52,992 nt of DNA from Larix sibirica (lineage: Eukaryota; Streptophyta; Pinopsida; Pinales; Pinaceae): assembly GCA_004151065.3 (NCBI GenBank), contig NWUY0304116796.1:1-52992 (forward strand), written 5' to 3'. The notes below the pieces were generated by a model. That model did not search any database. It worked only from the letters and a program-made list of their open reading frames with translations, and was not told the DNA's origin. This document shows positions 10,380 through 22,640 of this stretch, piece by piece. The position numbers and the translations under genes are program-made. Each line of letters opens with the position of its first letter. Positions within the stretch are counted from its first letter, which is position 1.

Positions 10380-10860
10380 CAGCTAACCTGTTCTGACGAC
10401 CTGAGTAGATAGATGCCTTATTCGGATGACCTGAGAAGAGATATGACCTTATCTGAGACCTTACGAGATGCCCTTCCAGTGTACTTGTTCCGATACCCTA
10501 CCAGCTGAGCTGACCTGAGCTGACGAGATATCATCTTAAAAGACCTCTATTTATGATGCCCGGACGTTACCTTCAAGCGGGTACCTCTTTATAAAGGACC
10601 TATTCTGCTGACCGGAACCAGAGTATGGAACCAACCCGTGTATTTGTGAACTGCCATCATTCCTGTTGCTCGGACCTAAGAATAAAGACCTAAAGAGCGG
10701 GCCTAAAGATGTACCTAAGTAAGACCTACCAAATGGTCAGACCAAAAGCTAAGATCTAAGTAGTAGCTAAAAGTACCTAATAGTACCAGCGGGCCTACAT
10801 TTTATAAGGGAGGGACCTACCTAATAGGACCTAATGATTGGGCCTATATTTATACCTCTT
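10380..10860 (+). repeat. Degenerate GACCTGAG/GACCTAA repeat
   Basis: The left half repeats GACCTGAG(C/A)TGACGAGAT-like units. The right half repeats GGACCTAA and GTACCTAA at irregular 10-25 bp spacing. The transition between the two looks gradual, as if one motif drifted into the other. Confidence 0.55.
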
Positions 10861-10899
10861 TTTGTTATACGGCTTAAAAAAAGTTTATAACCACCCTCC

Positions 10900-11445
10900 T
10901 GGCATGGGGGATTATAAAAAGTTAACGCAAATAGAATACCCTCCTGTTAACGCTGAACTAGTAACACACGTAGGATCACAAGCACCTCATTCAAGGGCAC
11001 GGGGGAGTGAGAACACGTCTAATAACCATTAGGATCACGGGCTATCAGTACCCTAACTGGACTCACTGACTTAACTAACAGGGCACGTGGGGAAGATAAC
11101 TGTTCACACTCTAAGAACCACCACCTCCTTCCATACATGGGAAATTGAGAACAGCACATAGAACAACTCCTTTTGTGTACGGGGGGGCGACCGGTCACGT
11201 ATAACTGGTCACGCAAAGAAAAACCTCCTGGGCACATGGGAAAGAGAACAGGTAACGCACATAGAATCACCATCACCTGCTTACTGGGCAAATGTTCTGA
11301 TAAACTGGTAACACACGTAGAATCACACCTTCCAGGCATGGAAAATAAAGAACAGGTGGACACGTATAACACCTCCCTTTTGGGTACGGGGGATCTACAG
11401 CTGTTCACGTCGAGCTGGGCAAGGGCGATCATCAAAAATGGGGAG
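10900..11445 (+). repeat. Degenerate ~50-100 bp tandem repeat
   Basis: Sub-motif GTAAC(G/A)CAC(A/G)TAGAATCAC or a close variant starts near 10921, 10970, 11251 and 11307, with a partial copy near 11150. It is usually followed by CCTCCTGGGCA(C)ATGG and AAAGAGAACAGG. GTACGGGGG recurs near 11178 and 11385. Minus-strand (11019-11435) and plus-strand (11173-11454) frames over 90 codons lie inside and are repeat-driven. A diverged outlying copy lies at about 19630-19690. Confidence 0.65.
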
Positions 11446-12000
11446 CGTATGTAGACGTATCAAGTAGGGGTATCATATGGAGTAGCGTCATAATAGAAAC
11501 ACCCTCAGGTAACATAAAGCAGGGGAATAGAAAATAAGTTGCAAGGGTAATGGCTGAAGAATGTAATGTGACAGAATGCCCACTGAAAGCTCACTTGGGC
11601 CATGGGGGGTTAGGAGAGCAGCTGTTAGGTATGCCATGAAAGTAAGTAAGGATAGTAGTTGGTATATTAAGGTATTTTGCCAAAGGTCATAAAGCATAAG
11701 TAGGAAGTATGGTTTCAATATGCTACGCCATGGATGTGGTTGCAATTCCCCAGTAAGAATGTATGAGGGAAGGCAACCGTAAATAAATAGAATGTTCGAA
11801 GTGTTCACCCAAGCAAACCCTTCCCTTCCAAGATAAGGGGTATGGCTTAGTGAGTAAATCAAAGAGGGCAGTTCTGACAATCCAACAACAGGTGGTTCCT
11901 GTGCAACATAAAGTAATCAAGTAGGTGTAGGTAATACAAATGGTCTAAGGGCTAATCCCCATCTAATTTAATAAGTAAAGGGAGTATTTATAAGGTGGAA
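11446..12000. other. Spacer with a 130-codon minus-strand frame
   Basis: The frame at 11488-11880 (-) would encode a hydrophobic Leu/Tyr-rich product. I recognise no family, and the region shows no ribosomal-protein or respiratory-subunit motif. I treat it as a chance frame. Confidence 0.35.
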
Positions 12001-12004
12001 TTTA

Positions 12005-12080
12005 TGAGGATCCCACCCCAGCAGCACCATAACCAGCAGCACCAGTAGGAGCAGTAACACCAGCATCAAGCGCTCTTGGT
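12005..12080 (-). repeat. Short GCT/ACT-rich repeat, minus-strand copy
   Basis: On the plus strand this reads CAGCAGCACC...CAGCAGCACCAGTAGGAGCAGTAACACCAGC, the complement of the triplet-rich family at 7565-8650. It is short and could be chance composition. Confidence 0.4.
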
Positions 12081-12289
12081 CATTCCCAGCATAGGAGTAA
12101 CAAGGTTCCGTAAAGGTAAGTAGGGTTAAAGCCGTGTTGAACCATCTCCCTTACTAGCGGGAGTATCGCCCCCTTAGCAGTAGCGTCCGTTGACTTGCGC
12201 TATCGGCCTCACTCACCGTACCATACCGGTACCGTACCAGACCAGATGTTGTATCCACTTGTCTATTGCTCAATCACCCACTAACCCAC

Positions 12290-12460
12290 TCACTGTAACC
12301 CCTGGTTCGTTTTCACCGGGTTCATCGTTTTCAACTCGTTGCTCACTTCCACTGGGTTCATGTTTTTCAACTGGACTATTGCTAAAAACCGTATCTATCA
12401 ACCAATCGTTGTCGACGGTTTTTCTCCTTCCACTGGTTCGCGGTCAACTCGTTATAAACT
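12290..12460 (+). repeat. Degenerate CACTGGGTTCA-TTTTTCAACT repeat
   Basis: Units such as CACCGGGTTCATCGTTTTCA, CACTGGGTTCATGTTTTTCA and CACTGGTTCGCGGTCAACTC recur about every 30-45 bp. The 90-codon frame at 12190-12462 follows from this repetition. Confidence 0.55.
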
Positions 12461-12539
12461 AGGCTATCAGCATCTCGCACAACGATTCACTCCGTCTATG
12501 CATGATCGTGCGGTTCAATCATACCCGAAATATTAGGAA

Positions 12540-14190
12540 GGAAGGACCACAAATCACCGCTGGCCGAGAGGATAAGAAGAAGGTCACAGCACTAGCCGCC
12601 AAGAGCAAGGATATGTCCCCATAAAAGGATACCCGTTCGACAGACCCCGTTCACCGTACCCGAGAGAGGAAATGACCCTATAAAGCCTCCATACCAAAAA
12701 TAGAAGTACCCATTGTTACCACTATAATCACAAACAAGCAAAGTACACCACAAACTATATATATAACCTAAACTATATCTAACCTATACTTTTTAATAAC
12801 ATCACACACATAACGATTTACTACAACTTGTTTCGTAGATTCACATTTTTAGGAGCCATTGGACATGTCGAGTAGCATAAATTCATGAGGAGTTGGAGGA
12901 GCCAGATGAGTCTTACCCTAACAGCCATGATTGTCTTTTATTGATTGAGGTGGATTAGTATTCTCCTAAGGTAAAACCAAGAGTTTGAAGAGAAAGGAGC
13001 TGTATTAGTAAACATATCGATGCGATATCTCATATAGTAAAAGGTTGTAGGTAGTAGGTGTCCACCTGCTATGAGATCTCCTAGGTATATTATCCCATTT
13101 TCAAAAGAAAATTCCTCGTACGTCACCCTTCATAGCTGGATTAATTTAACTGAAAGGCCCTTTCATCTTACTATAAATCCTCACATTTCTATTTTCTGGA
13201 TGGATCATCTATACTGGCTGGATGAGATATATTTCATTTTACTGGGTAACGCTTAACATTCGATAGAATTTGATATAAATTATTATAAAAATAGCAGGTG
13301 TTATTGAATTGATAAGGTCGCTAGCAAGGTCGTTAGCCTTTGAGGGAAAGAAAGACTAGGATAGAATACTTTTTTATTCCTTCCCTCAATCTAGCTAACT
13401 AGCTCAGATAAGACCGGCACGGGCATTTATTCCTCTATCCCTACCTGGTAATGGACCACGATCCCTTAACTAAATGATTCCCACCCTCGCTATCTCTCCT
13501 GCTGTTATAGCCGGATGGTTTGATGAAAAGAACAGAACAGATGGAAGGAACGGAACAGAAGGCTTATTAAACCTTTAATCGGATTGGTTAGGCTTGCTAC
13601 CTCGAGTTGGAGATGCACCTACCTCTTATTCTTTGTATTCTTGATTGGCCATAAGCCAGAACTCTCACCACCACTTTCTCATCGGAGAGGAGCGGAGACC
13701 AAAAGGATAAGAACGATTGGGCTTGCTACTTTCGTTAGGTGGGTGGGAATATCAAAATATAGGGAAAATAGAGCATAAGCGCGTACCTCGCTCCCCCTTT
13801 AACTAGCGAATTGACCAGTTCAATTTTTATAGCTCACTCGAGGTTCCCCCACCCCAAAAGTCACTTAGGTAGGAAGGCCGCCAGTTTATTGAAAGAGAAT
13901 GCATCAGGATAGGGACAGCTTTGAAAGGTAAATATGCCAGAAAGAAGGCCAGGTTTATTAGGGGAATTTTCATCCTATAGGCCTTATTTAATGCCCATAT
14001 TCCAGAGCCATCTTATTTATCTAAGAGCCGGGGCTAGGTTCACAGAGGATAATCTACCATCGATAAGGCCAGGTTATCACTTTTAGAATTGACCAGTCGC
14101 TCACTAAGCAAGACCAGACAAAAAGCTAGCAAGTAAAACAACCAGTGACGACTTGCCTTATGATAGGCCATATATGTTGAAGGTCCTTCG
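12540..14190. other. Spacer; one lone ATGCGA-family copy
   Basis: A weak ATGCGA-family copy lies at 13005-13036 (GTAAACATATCGATGCGATA then TCTCATATA). Several 61-64 codon frames are present without recognisable products. Nothing else was seen. Confidence 0.5.
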
Positions 14191-14519
14191 CATATGTTTA
14201 AGTGGAGGCAAAGCAATAATCGTCACGTTGGTTGGGAATTGCTAAAGCTACCATTCTTGGGTAGGCTACTCAATGTGTGTGGGCCCGGGAAGGATGGGGT
14301 TCGCTTTCCTTGCTTGCTTTTGGATCATGATTTACACTTCAGGCAAAGCTGCCTATACCTATTGGCTATACCTTATTCTCACACAGTTCAGTAAGCCATA
14401 CCACCTTATCCCTATAAGCCAGCCAAGGGCCCCCACACAACTATACGTGGCCAAAGGGCTTCAATTAGGGCGGGTAGCTAAGTGAAACATGCAAGTCCAT
14501 TGCAACAAATAGTAGAGCT

Positions 14520-14665
14520 TTCGGCAGGTGGGTAGACCACAGTTCGACAGGTAGGCGGAGCAGATAGCTAAAAAGCAAACCTTCGCAATACAGGGATACA
14601 GGGAGGATGGCATACAGGCAGGTAGACAGCAGTTTGATAGACGGGCAGAAAGAGCAAGCACCAAT
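14520..14665 (+). repeat. Diverged ~90-bp tandem duplication
   Basis: GGCAGGTGGGTAGACCACAG then TTCGACAGGTAGGCGGAGCA (from about 14523) recurs as GGCAGGTAGACAGCAG then TTTGATAGACGGGCAGAAAG (from about 14619). The minus-strand 69-codon frame spans the pair and is probably incidental. Confidence 0.55.
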
Positions 14666-14669
14666 TTCA

Positions 14670-15470
14670 TTTATTTAGAGATTTATTTAGAGTTGGAGGA
14701 GTAGAAGGAGTATGCTTCGTCGGGGATATCTATTTCTTTTAGGGCGGCGGGTCTGGCCACTATCCGACCTTAGCAAAACTAGTATATCTATATATTTATT
14801 TATGACCTCTATTGTAAACATGTACCTGGTTTAATCAGAAATGAATCAGTTCACCTCACCCACAAGGTGAATTGTACATAAACAAGCCATCATAACCTTT
14901 TTTCGAGATATTGCGAATCCTGCCCCAATGCACATCGTTGTAAATAGGACCCACTTATGCTACCCTTTTTGTGATAGGTGATTTAGCCCTACAAAATTGG
15001 TTGACCCCCCCAAAAAAAGTAATATGGGGTTAGGTATTTATCCACTCGTCTGAGGCACGAACTACTCCCCATAAATGCCGAAGGGAGAAATACCCTAAAA
15101 CAAATAGAGGAATGTTTAGCTATTGCCAAACATGGTCGAAGACAAGCGAAGTTGCTCTACCAACGAAGGAGGGGGAGGAGCCCCAATAAAATGGGATGAC
15201 TTAATCTCAGGAAAATGAAATAACGAAAGGTGGCGTACGAAAGGCAATACCTATTGTTCCTTACCTGGATGGGCAATTATTAGAACCTTTTATTCTATTA
15301 CTGGATAGTGGGATGCTTTAACCAGCCATCCCGGCTATACCATCACCCGCAGCTCACCAAAAGCCCCAGTTTGTTACCACAGGCCCCAAGTTATATAAGA
15401 AACTAAGTTACCAAACTAACTATATTACACTGCTCACGGTTCTATAATCACCCAGTTGTTTCCAATAGCA
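14670..15470. other. Spacer with one GGTGGC-family fragment
   Basis: GAAAATGAAATAACGAAAGG followed by TGGCG at 15211-15235 matches the core of the 46.7-kb units. No gene was seen. Confidence 0.45.
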
Positions 15471-15600
15471 ATCAGTTCTGCTTACAGCCCAGCAGCCCAG
15501 TCAAGTAGCCCAAGCCGAGCCGGGGAGCCAGCGAAGTAGTAGCCAAGGTGACCCGGGGTCAAAGCATAGTAGTAAAGCCAAGCAGTTGAGTATCAGAGTC
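15470..15600. repeat. Degenerate GTAGCCMAGC-type repeat
   Basis: Units such as CAGCAGCCCAG, CAAGTAGCCCAAGC, CGAAGTAGTAGCCAAGG and AAAGCCAAGCAGTTGAG repeat at 10-20 bp spacing. This is the same family as 1315-1420 and 35380-35580, and as the reverse complement at 22320-22640. Confidence 0.5.
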
Positions 15601-18600
15601 TACAAATCTCTGTTCTGGTGTCTACTTGGGAACAAAAAGGATTTCTTTTGAATCAAAATTATGTATGTAACCAACACGGCTAAACCTCTTCTTTATTTCT
15701 GTTGTTCACATGGGGAACGCGCTGTTAATACATCTAAGCCATTCACTGAATCCGTTCACACACATCACAGCACACAGCCATTCACACGGAGCATTCAAAG
15801 AAAGAAACCCAACCGCTAATTCATTCACTCACTCAATTTTATTCCTCCTTCCTTAGAGTTAGAGTAATAGTTCTAGGTTCTAGGTCTGGCTGCAATGGAA
15901 AGGTCTCCTGTGTCTCATCTTCATTTGTCCGTGTCCGTGGGACCACCCCTATAGAATATGTGGGCTGTAGTCGCACCATCCAGTTGCATCATCAGTAGTA
16001 GGGTAGTTGGGGAGTAGGGCCTTCTCTGTGGATGTGTCTAATTATTGGGACGTGAGATGGCTCGTATTGGTATGATATCTAAGATAAAGTAGAAAGAGAG
16101 CTAATTATTTTATGTCCTATTGGATATAAGTTGCTTGTGTCCGTCCGGTGGACCGCCAATCTCGAAAGATGTTATCAATCAAGTGAATCAATCAATGCCG
16201 CCTTTCTGTCAATTCTCGGTTCTGACAGGCAAGTAATCCCAGAAATCATTCGTTCGTTGTCCCACCCCTCTTGGAGAAATATCCTATTGGCCTTACTTAC
16301 TTATGTTCAAGTTGGAAAGTCAAAAAGAGCTATTAGCAAGAAGGAGAGGCTCAACCCTAATTGTTGAATCTATCCCGCCCGCCTAACATATTGCATTATA
16401 TACATATTTATCCGTGCATAATCAACTTATAATGTTGCATAATATGTTTATCTCATTGCAAATCAACGTAAGTAACGCATTGTCCATCATTTCCTATCTA
16501 TCCGTAGTACAATTCCCATGGTTCTATCGTAGCAATAGGGGTTAGGTCTTACCTACCTACCTACGGTTTTAGTACCAATGTGGAGGTTCAAGGGTCTAGG
16601 ACGGAGGGGTATATATTAGATATATGGTAGATAGAGGGGTAAAAGGGGTATCCCCGTTTAATCTGTGTTAGCTAGTGCAGATGGGTGACCTGCAATAGGG
16701 GTGCAAAGGGTGGGATGGTTCGTGAGGTGGGTCGAATAGAGGGATAGATAAGTTGGTAGGTGGAGAGAGAGAGAGAAGGCGGGCTACCAAATTAATCACC
16801 AATATTGTCATATCGTACTGTGCCAGGTTTGCACACAATACATATAAGCCACTCACTAAACTGCATGAGTCCATGATTGCATCATATATGTACATATAAA
16901 AACACAAAAATAAGCTAAGCAACTTCTTATATCTTTTCCTTCCTCCATCCTTTCATAAGAATATTTTAATTGAAAGTGAATATACCTCTTAATTATTACA
17001 GCCAGCGAGGAAGCACTAAACCTAAAAGCATTTGATTCCATCCTGCCTATTCTATAAAGTAGTGAAAGGTCCTAATTAGAATAAAATTTTTTTATTGCTC
17101 CAATGAGTATTACTTAGTCCCCTAAATTGATCTTATCAGGAAGCAAAACCCTAAATTCTTTTATATAAAATAAAGCTTATCATAGCCAGAAGGAGCTGAT
17201 CGTATTGAATAGCCTGCTGGTCAGAGCCAAGCATAACTCTGCCTTAAAGTCATTGCTGAAAAACAGTTGTCATAGCCTGTTATCATTTATGATAGCGAAA
17301 GTAAATCCCGGAGTCTTAGTCCATGCCGGGAGTCTATAAAAGAGTATATCCCAGTTTTCAGTGCCTGTCATAGCCCATGGGCAACAGTCTCATAGCTGCC
17401 ATACATCTCCACGGAACATAGCAGCACATATACCCACAGCAGCCCACATATCAGCAGCCATAAGGTAATTGCTAGAGGGTTATAGCAAATAGCTCTAGTC
17501 ATATAAGCTCTAGTCAGCGCAGTTAGAACTATTGTCCATTGCTTCAAGGCGGTCATTGTAAATAGTGGATTTATCAAGTTCAACTTATCTAGGCCGGTAT
17601 AATATTGAAAAGACCTGCATAAGCCCTGTAAGGGATAAACCCTTTTATTTTAATAAGTTTCATGGCATCTGTAGTACTTGGTTTGTCTTGGCCAATCAAT
17701 CACTCATTGGTGAAACAAAAACATTCTATTATTTTGGCTAACAAGCCATCGATTCAATCCTGGCTATCATATAGAAAGTTCCTTATCAAAACATAGAATG
17801 AAATAAGTTTGTATTGAAGAATCAGTTCCAAATTTCTCTAGTAGATATTCTCGTATAGAGATGTATTTATGTATAAATATAGAGTTAAGAGTATATAGAT
17901 TATCAAGTATATTGTTTAACAGGTTATGATGTAACAAGTTTACTAGTTAGATCTTTTGCCTTATTTATTATAGACAAAGTAGAAGAGTTGGCACTAGTCT
18001 ATTTAGACTTTACCCTACTACCTGGTACCACTGTAAGATCTAGATCGAGTTAGTTTGTTTCGTTTGTTTCCGTTCAAGTATCGATATATAGATCGTTTGA
18101 GTTAAAGTATCAAGTATATCTCGGTATAATAAAGAGTATTGGTATCGATAAAACACACATAGAGGCCACCATTAATAATAGAAGTTATTCGTTCGCAGAC
18201 TGACCTGAAGCCATCCATGAACTGCATGCACGAAGCCATTTGTTCACCACCACTAACAGCACAAATAATCCATAAAAGAAAAAGAAACATTCAAATTCGC
18301 CGTTGTTAAGCCGTTCAATAACAGCATGAAGCCAATCACTATGCATATCCTATCCCCGTGTTGTTTATTCCGCCAGAGCCTGGGTTTCATCTCCCACCAA
18401 GTTAAAAGACCCCTACCGACCGAATACACAAACGAATAAGTCCCTCCTACACAGGTGTGCATATTCTTACTAATAGAAGCAGTAAATATCCTTTTATTTA
18501 TTGCATTACCTATTAGTGTGTTATATGCATAATTATACACCGTGCATTATAAACTTCTCATGTTGCATCCTCATTTGCAGCACTATGTATGCTCCTTTCT

Positions 18601-19360
18601 CTCGTTGCATATAAACATAAGGAAAAATATATCGTAGGTAAGGCTTCTTCTATGGGTAACAGCCTGGGTTTAAACAACCAACCAGCAGCCTCTCTATTAA
18701 AGCCCCTCCTACTTGGTTCTTATTTGGAACACTGCGGGAACATGCCTATATTATAGTGTAGAAATTCATTCTCGAGGTGTTACCATGGGTACTAAATACA
18801 ATAGTCTGGCGCATAATCCTATCCTGACGGGTGCATCATAAGCAAGTAAACATCCATCAGTTTTCCAAAACCTACAATAAGGCGGCATCTCCGCCTGAAT
18901 CGAGTGAGTACCAGCGTTGCCACCTTCTATCAAATCTTGTGGGATAAGCTGCTCTTCTTTATAAAGTGCATGAACTTAAAGCTTGCATTGAACCTTTTCA
19001 TGGAATACAAAAATGGGGTGCACCCACACCTACCTGCGACTAGCAACAATTCCAATTTCTTTTTGAGTATCCCTATCGTAAGATGAATCAGTGGTAACTT
19101 GCCTCCCCGGAATACAAGTATTCTTCTTCGGCCACTACTCCTTCCCGGCCAACCTAATCAGAAACTAAGTAAGTAGATATAACCAAATAACTGACCTCTC
19201 CCGTAATATGGGGTTGCAGATGGAACGGAATGCATAGGCGTATTTACTGGGGAATCCGGGGAACGCTTATCTGGTAAGATGTTTCATTAATTAAGTTTGC
19301 ATTATATATATGTTATAATACAAAATGGCTTAGCAACTGGGAGCTTAGACCTTGACGGGG
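15600..19360. other. Spacer without recognisable gene
   Basis: No conserved product was seen on either strand. There is a (GA)7 run at 16763-16776. A 29-bp motif at 16412-16440 recurs at 18540-18568. Loose CATAGC/CAGCACATA repetition occurs at 17370-17460. Frames of 60-95 codons occur without motifs. Confidence 0.5.
16412..16440 (+). repeat. Dispersed pair, left member (partner 18540-18568)
   Basis: CCGTGCATAATCAACTTATA then ATGTTGCAT at 16412-16440 corresponds to CCGTGCATTATAAACTTCTC then ATGTTGCAT at 18540-18568. The two copies are the same length and orientation, with few substitutions. Both are set in AT-rich CATAAT-type sequence. Confidence 0.6.
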
Positions 19361-20290
19361 ACGTGAGCTGTGTGTTTTCTTGTGCCGTGAGCTGTAAATT
19401 CAGGGTACGTAATATGGTCAGTTGTAATGCCCCTCTCAAAAGATGTGGACTGTTGTAGATTTATCGGAAAGCGTAAAGATGCGTACAGCATTTAACAGCA
19501 AGCGGACTACTGCGTATTGTGTAATGTGGTACTGGGGCTATTGTACTGGGGCTCACAAGGTCATCGTAACCTCTTGGGATGGGTATTGAGAACAAGGAAC
19601 GTGGAACACCTCCTATACTATCTTATACTGGTCACATACTGCAACTGGTAAAGCACGAACAACATCCTCCAGGGCACGTGCTATGAGTGCATGACACCTG
19701 AGTGCCTCAACACATGGATCGCTAGCATCGACTCTTGAATTGAGTGCGCCACGGGGCCTTTTGGAATCGCCTGCATCAAGTACCATAATTGAGCAGCATC
19801 AAGTAGCAACAAAATTACTGGCATTGCCATAAAAATGGATTTTGTCTTTATTAACTATGCCCTTTCAGAACGTTATATAGAGATGCCAGGATTGAATCTT
19901 TTGCTTTAGGTCGAGCGCCTTCATACTTTGGACTAATTGCTAATTGATTGACTTCGCTAATTGGGCTGGTATACTTTGTTGAGGAGCGGATACCAGTTAT
20001 ACAAAAAACCACCTCAGTCACCATTCTTGCTTAATTCTTTCACCTTTTTAGGGAGTCATATAGGTAAATATTATAATCGAACCAATAAAAATGGTCTTCT
20101 ATTCTATAAACTATACCCTCTCCCTAACGGTCGAGCGGGTTCGTTACTTCACCCCCTTACAGATCGTTGCCCTATGAGAGAGAGGCGGTATCGGGAGCTA
20201 GCTGGATGAGGAAATAAGGGTCGAAAAAGGATGGGAATCAATTGCAAGTAATCAATTCCCCAGGTCGGTGAGGGGGAGCGTTCATAAATA
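19361..20290. other. Spacer; outlying copy of the 11-kb tandem repeat
   Basis: At about 19630-19690 the order GGTCACATACTGCAACTGGT, AAAGCACGAACAACATCCTC, CAGGGCACGTG echoes the repeat unit at 10900-11445. No gene was recognised. The 82-codon frame at 19961-20209 has no known match. Confidence 0.45.
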
Positions 20291-20293
20291 ATA

Positions 20294-20336
20294 TCAGGGT
20301 CAGGTACAGTCAAGTCCAGTAAAGTCAGGTCAGGAG
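20294..20336 (+). repeat. Short GTCAGGT repeat
   Basis: Five or six loose copies of an 8-10 bp unit (CAGGGTCAGGTACAGTCAAG, then TCCAGTAAAGTCAGGTCAGG). Confidence 0.6.
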
Positions 20337-20339
20337 CTT

Positions 20340-21320
20340 CGAACCGGATAGGTCATAGCCGATGATACATTAGAAGATCAATAGCGCGTGGATGGAAGAT
20401 CGCTTCGCTTGCCATGGATTATTTGGTGGGTGGGGGTGATCGCTAGCGCTTGTAGGGGATTATTAGTTGATTGGGTTGATCGCTTGTAGTGGCAGGCTGA
20501 CAAGATGAAATATTTCAGGTAGGCGGGACTGTGTTCTATCGGTTTTCAAACCCTAGTCCTGCAGTTATTTCACAAAGTATCGACATTTATATTAGGCTAA
20601 AATAGGCCTTTCCTGAAGCCCTACTCTACAATTGAGTGCATTGACTCCTCGTTAGCGGCGGTTCTATTGGCTCCTGTGTCTAAGCTAGCGGTAGCGATAA
20701 TTGGTACCAGATTCATATCTCCACTTGGCATCGAGTACTGGTGTTATTTGTGTCCATAGTGCGCTGCCATTTTCAATAGCTTCCGTTGATTGCACTTATT
20801 TCCACCTGACTTTCCACCATAACCTTCCTGAATTTCTTCTATTCCGGGCCTCTGAATGTACATCCAAATTTTAGAATTGCCCAATAATGAAGTACGGCAT
20901 CTAATCCTACCTGGATCTATTGAATCGCCACCAGGTAAAATCATATGTGAATAACCAGGGTAAATTTAAGTAATAAAAAATCCACTTGTGTGTTCCGACG
21001 ATAAATATTCCTCCCTTCTTAAAACTTCAATTAGGTCCTTCTCTACTGTCGCTACTACTATAAAACTAATATTTTGACTCTACAGCGGTAAAACCGTCGC
21101 AGTTATAAACTATAAAATATGAACAAGGTCTAGCCAGACCACGCACCCAACCACGGATGGACCGACGACCCAAACACGCAACCAACCAAACAAACATAGA
21201 GAACTTTTAAACCCACCCCCTCTAAGCCGGGTAAGATTTTCAGATAGATGAGGATCTTATCACAAAGCCTTATTTTTTTATATTTGTTAGAACCGCCTTT
21301 TAGGGATCATATAATTTTAC
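20340..21320. other. Spacer without recognisable gene
   Basis: No product was recognised. CAGCGGTAAAACCGTCGCAG at about 21083 contains a small hairpin (CGGT/ACCG). A related string, GCAGTGAAACCGTCACCAG, occurs about 350 bp downstream. Confidence 0.45.
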
Positions 21321-21327
21321 AATCCCC

Positions 21328-21412
21328 CCCCACCAAGATATATCTACGGAACGAAATAAAATATCCCACCAAAGGGTAACCCACCAAGATCTCACCCACC
21401 AAATGAGATATC
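21328..21412 (+). repeat. Degenerate CCCACCAAGATATC repeat
   Basis: Four units start with CCCACCAA at about 21328, 21365, 21379 and 21395. The first, third and fourth are followed by variants of GATATATC, GATCTCA and ATGAGATATC. Confidence 0.65.
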
Positions 21413-22315
21413 GATTTATTTCCCCTATCGTGACGCAGTGAAACCGTCACCAGTGAGCAAACCTTCTTACCCAAGAGCGATCAATAAATAAAAAATAATT
21501 CGTTGGCAAACATGATCCCCCAGGGGACACTTATAAATGCGGATCTGAATGAAAGGTAATACTACGAGCGTACTGGTAATGTGATAGGCCAGCAGCGTAA
21601 CTGGCAATATAAGAAACCTATATCTCTATTGGTGTACCTAAAATGGAAACTCCGTCCGGTGGGCCACTTTATCTAACTTCAACTATGTGTTCCATCAATA
21701 CACTAAAAGTGTCCGGGCCAACCCTAAACAATGGGTGTAGTCCATCTGGGTGTCCTGCCTCACCCCCCCCAACTATGGAGCTATATGGTATTGGGTCCTT
21801 AAGGCAAGTACTAAGCACGCTGATTGGCAGCAATGCTTGGCAACGAATAAGAGAAAAATAAAACGATCTGAAAGGACCCGGAAGGCCCGAGGTACGAGGG
21901 TGAGGGTGCTGATCGTTCTCTCTCTTGCTTACGAGGTAGTGGGGGGGGCTACGCTCCTAGGCCTCGGCTTCATCTCATTTCAAATTGACAGCACATACAA
22001 GTAAATCTAAAATCAACGGAAGGAGATCCCATGCATGAATCCGGTACCAATTACTGCAACCACCGCAGATCGTTGCCGAAAGGTCACCACTAGTCAAGCC
22101 AGCAGAAGGAGTCTATAACTCAATATAGAATAGAGCTTCATAAATTATTCTATTTTAGCTCAGATAAATTTCGTTCGGGATACTTTATAAACCCAACCCC
22201 ATACTGTTATAAAAAAGGTAATATAACGCCTTATTTTGAAATAAGTTATAGGTTCCCCATAGGTATGCTAACAACCTAAAATCTTTATTAGGTTGCGATC
22301 CAAATTGAAATCCAC
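21413..22315. other. Spacer without recognisable gene
   Basis: Two overlapping frames (21643-21861 and 21750-22004) contain poly-C and poly-G tracts and no motif. CCGTCCGGTGG near 21652 also occurs near 16142. Confidence 0.45.
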
Positions 22316-22319
22316 TCAA

Positions 22320-22640
22320 TACCAGGCTGGGCTGGGATACTCAAAGCCACTTGGCGGGGCTACTCAGCTTGGATACTGCGCTACTTGGATTGGCTGCCGA
22401 TTCGCTTCGCTCCTCATTCACTATTCTTGACTAATGAAATTGATCTTATAATCCTACTCCGGGCACTAAAAGTAGATTTATATATTTACTGAACTAGGTC
22501 ATTTTTTTATGTTTTTCTATTGGAGTAGTGACCATTTGGCTGGGCTCACCGGGCCCTGTAACCCGGCCTATTTAAAGGGCTCCTGCTAACCTACTTAGCT
22601 TGGCTACTAGGCTCCCGGGCGGGATGCTCGCTGGAATAAT
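22320..22640 (+). repeat. Degenerate GGCTACTYRGCTTGG repeat
   Basis: Units such as GGCTGGGCTGGGATACTC, GGGGCTACTCAGCTTGGATAC, TACTTGGATTGGCTGCC and, after a gap, CTACTTAGCTTGGCTACTAGGCTCC. These are the reverse complement of the GTAGCCAAGC-type repeats near 1.35, 15.5 and 35.5 kb. Confidence 0.5.

Noticed and set aside
11019-11435. 138-codon minus-strand open frame
   Set aside because: It lies wholly inside the degenerate tandem repeat at 10900-11445, is opposed by another frame, and has no recognisable domain.
11488-11880. 130-codon hydrophobic minus-strand frame
   Set aside because: Longest frame outside repeats, but no family match or motif, and Leu/Tyr-rich composition is expected from the local base skew.
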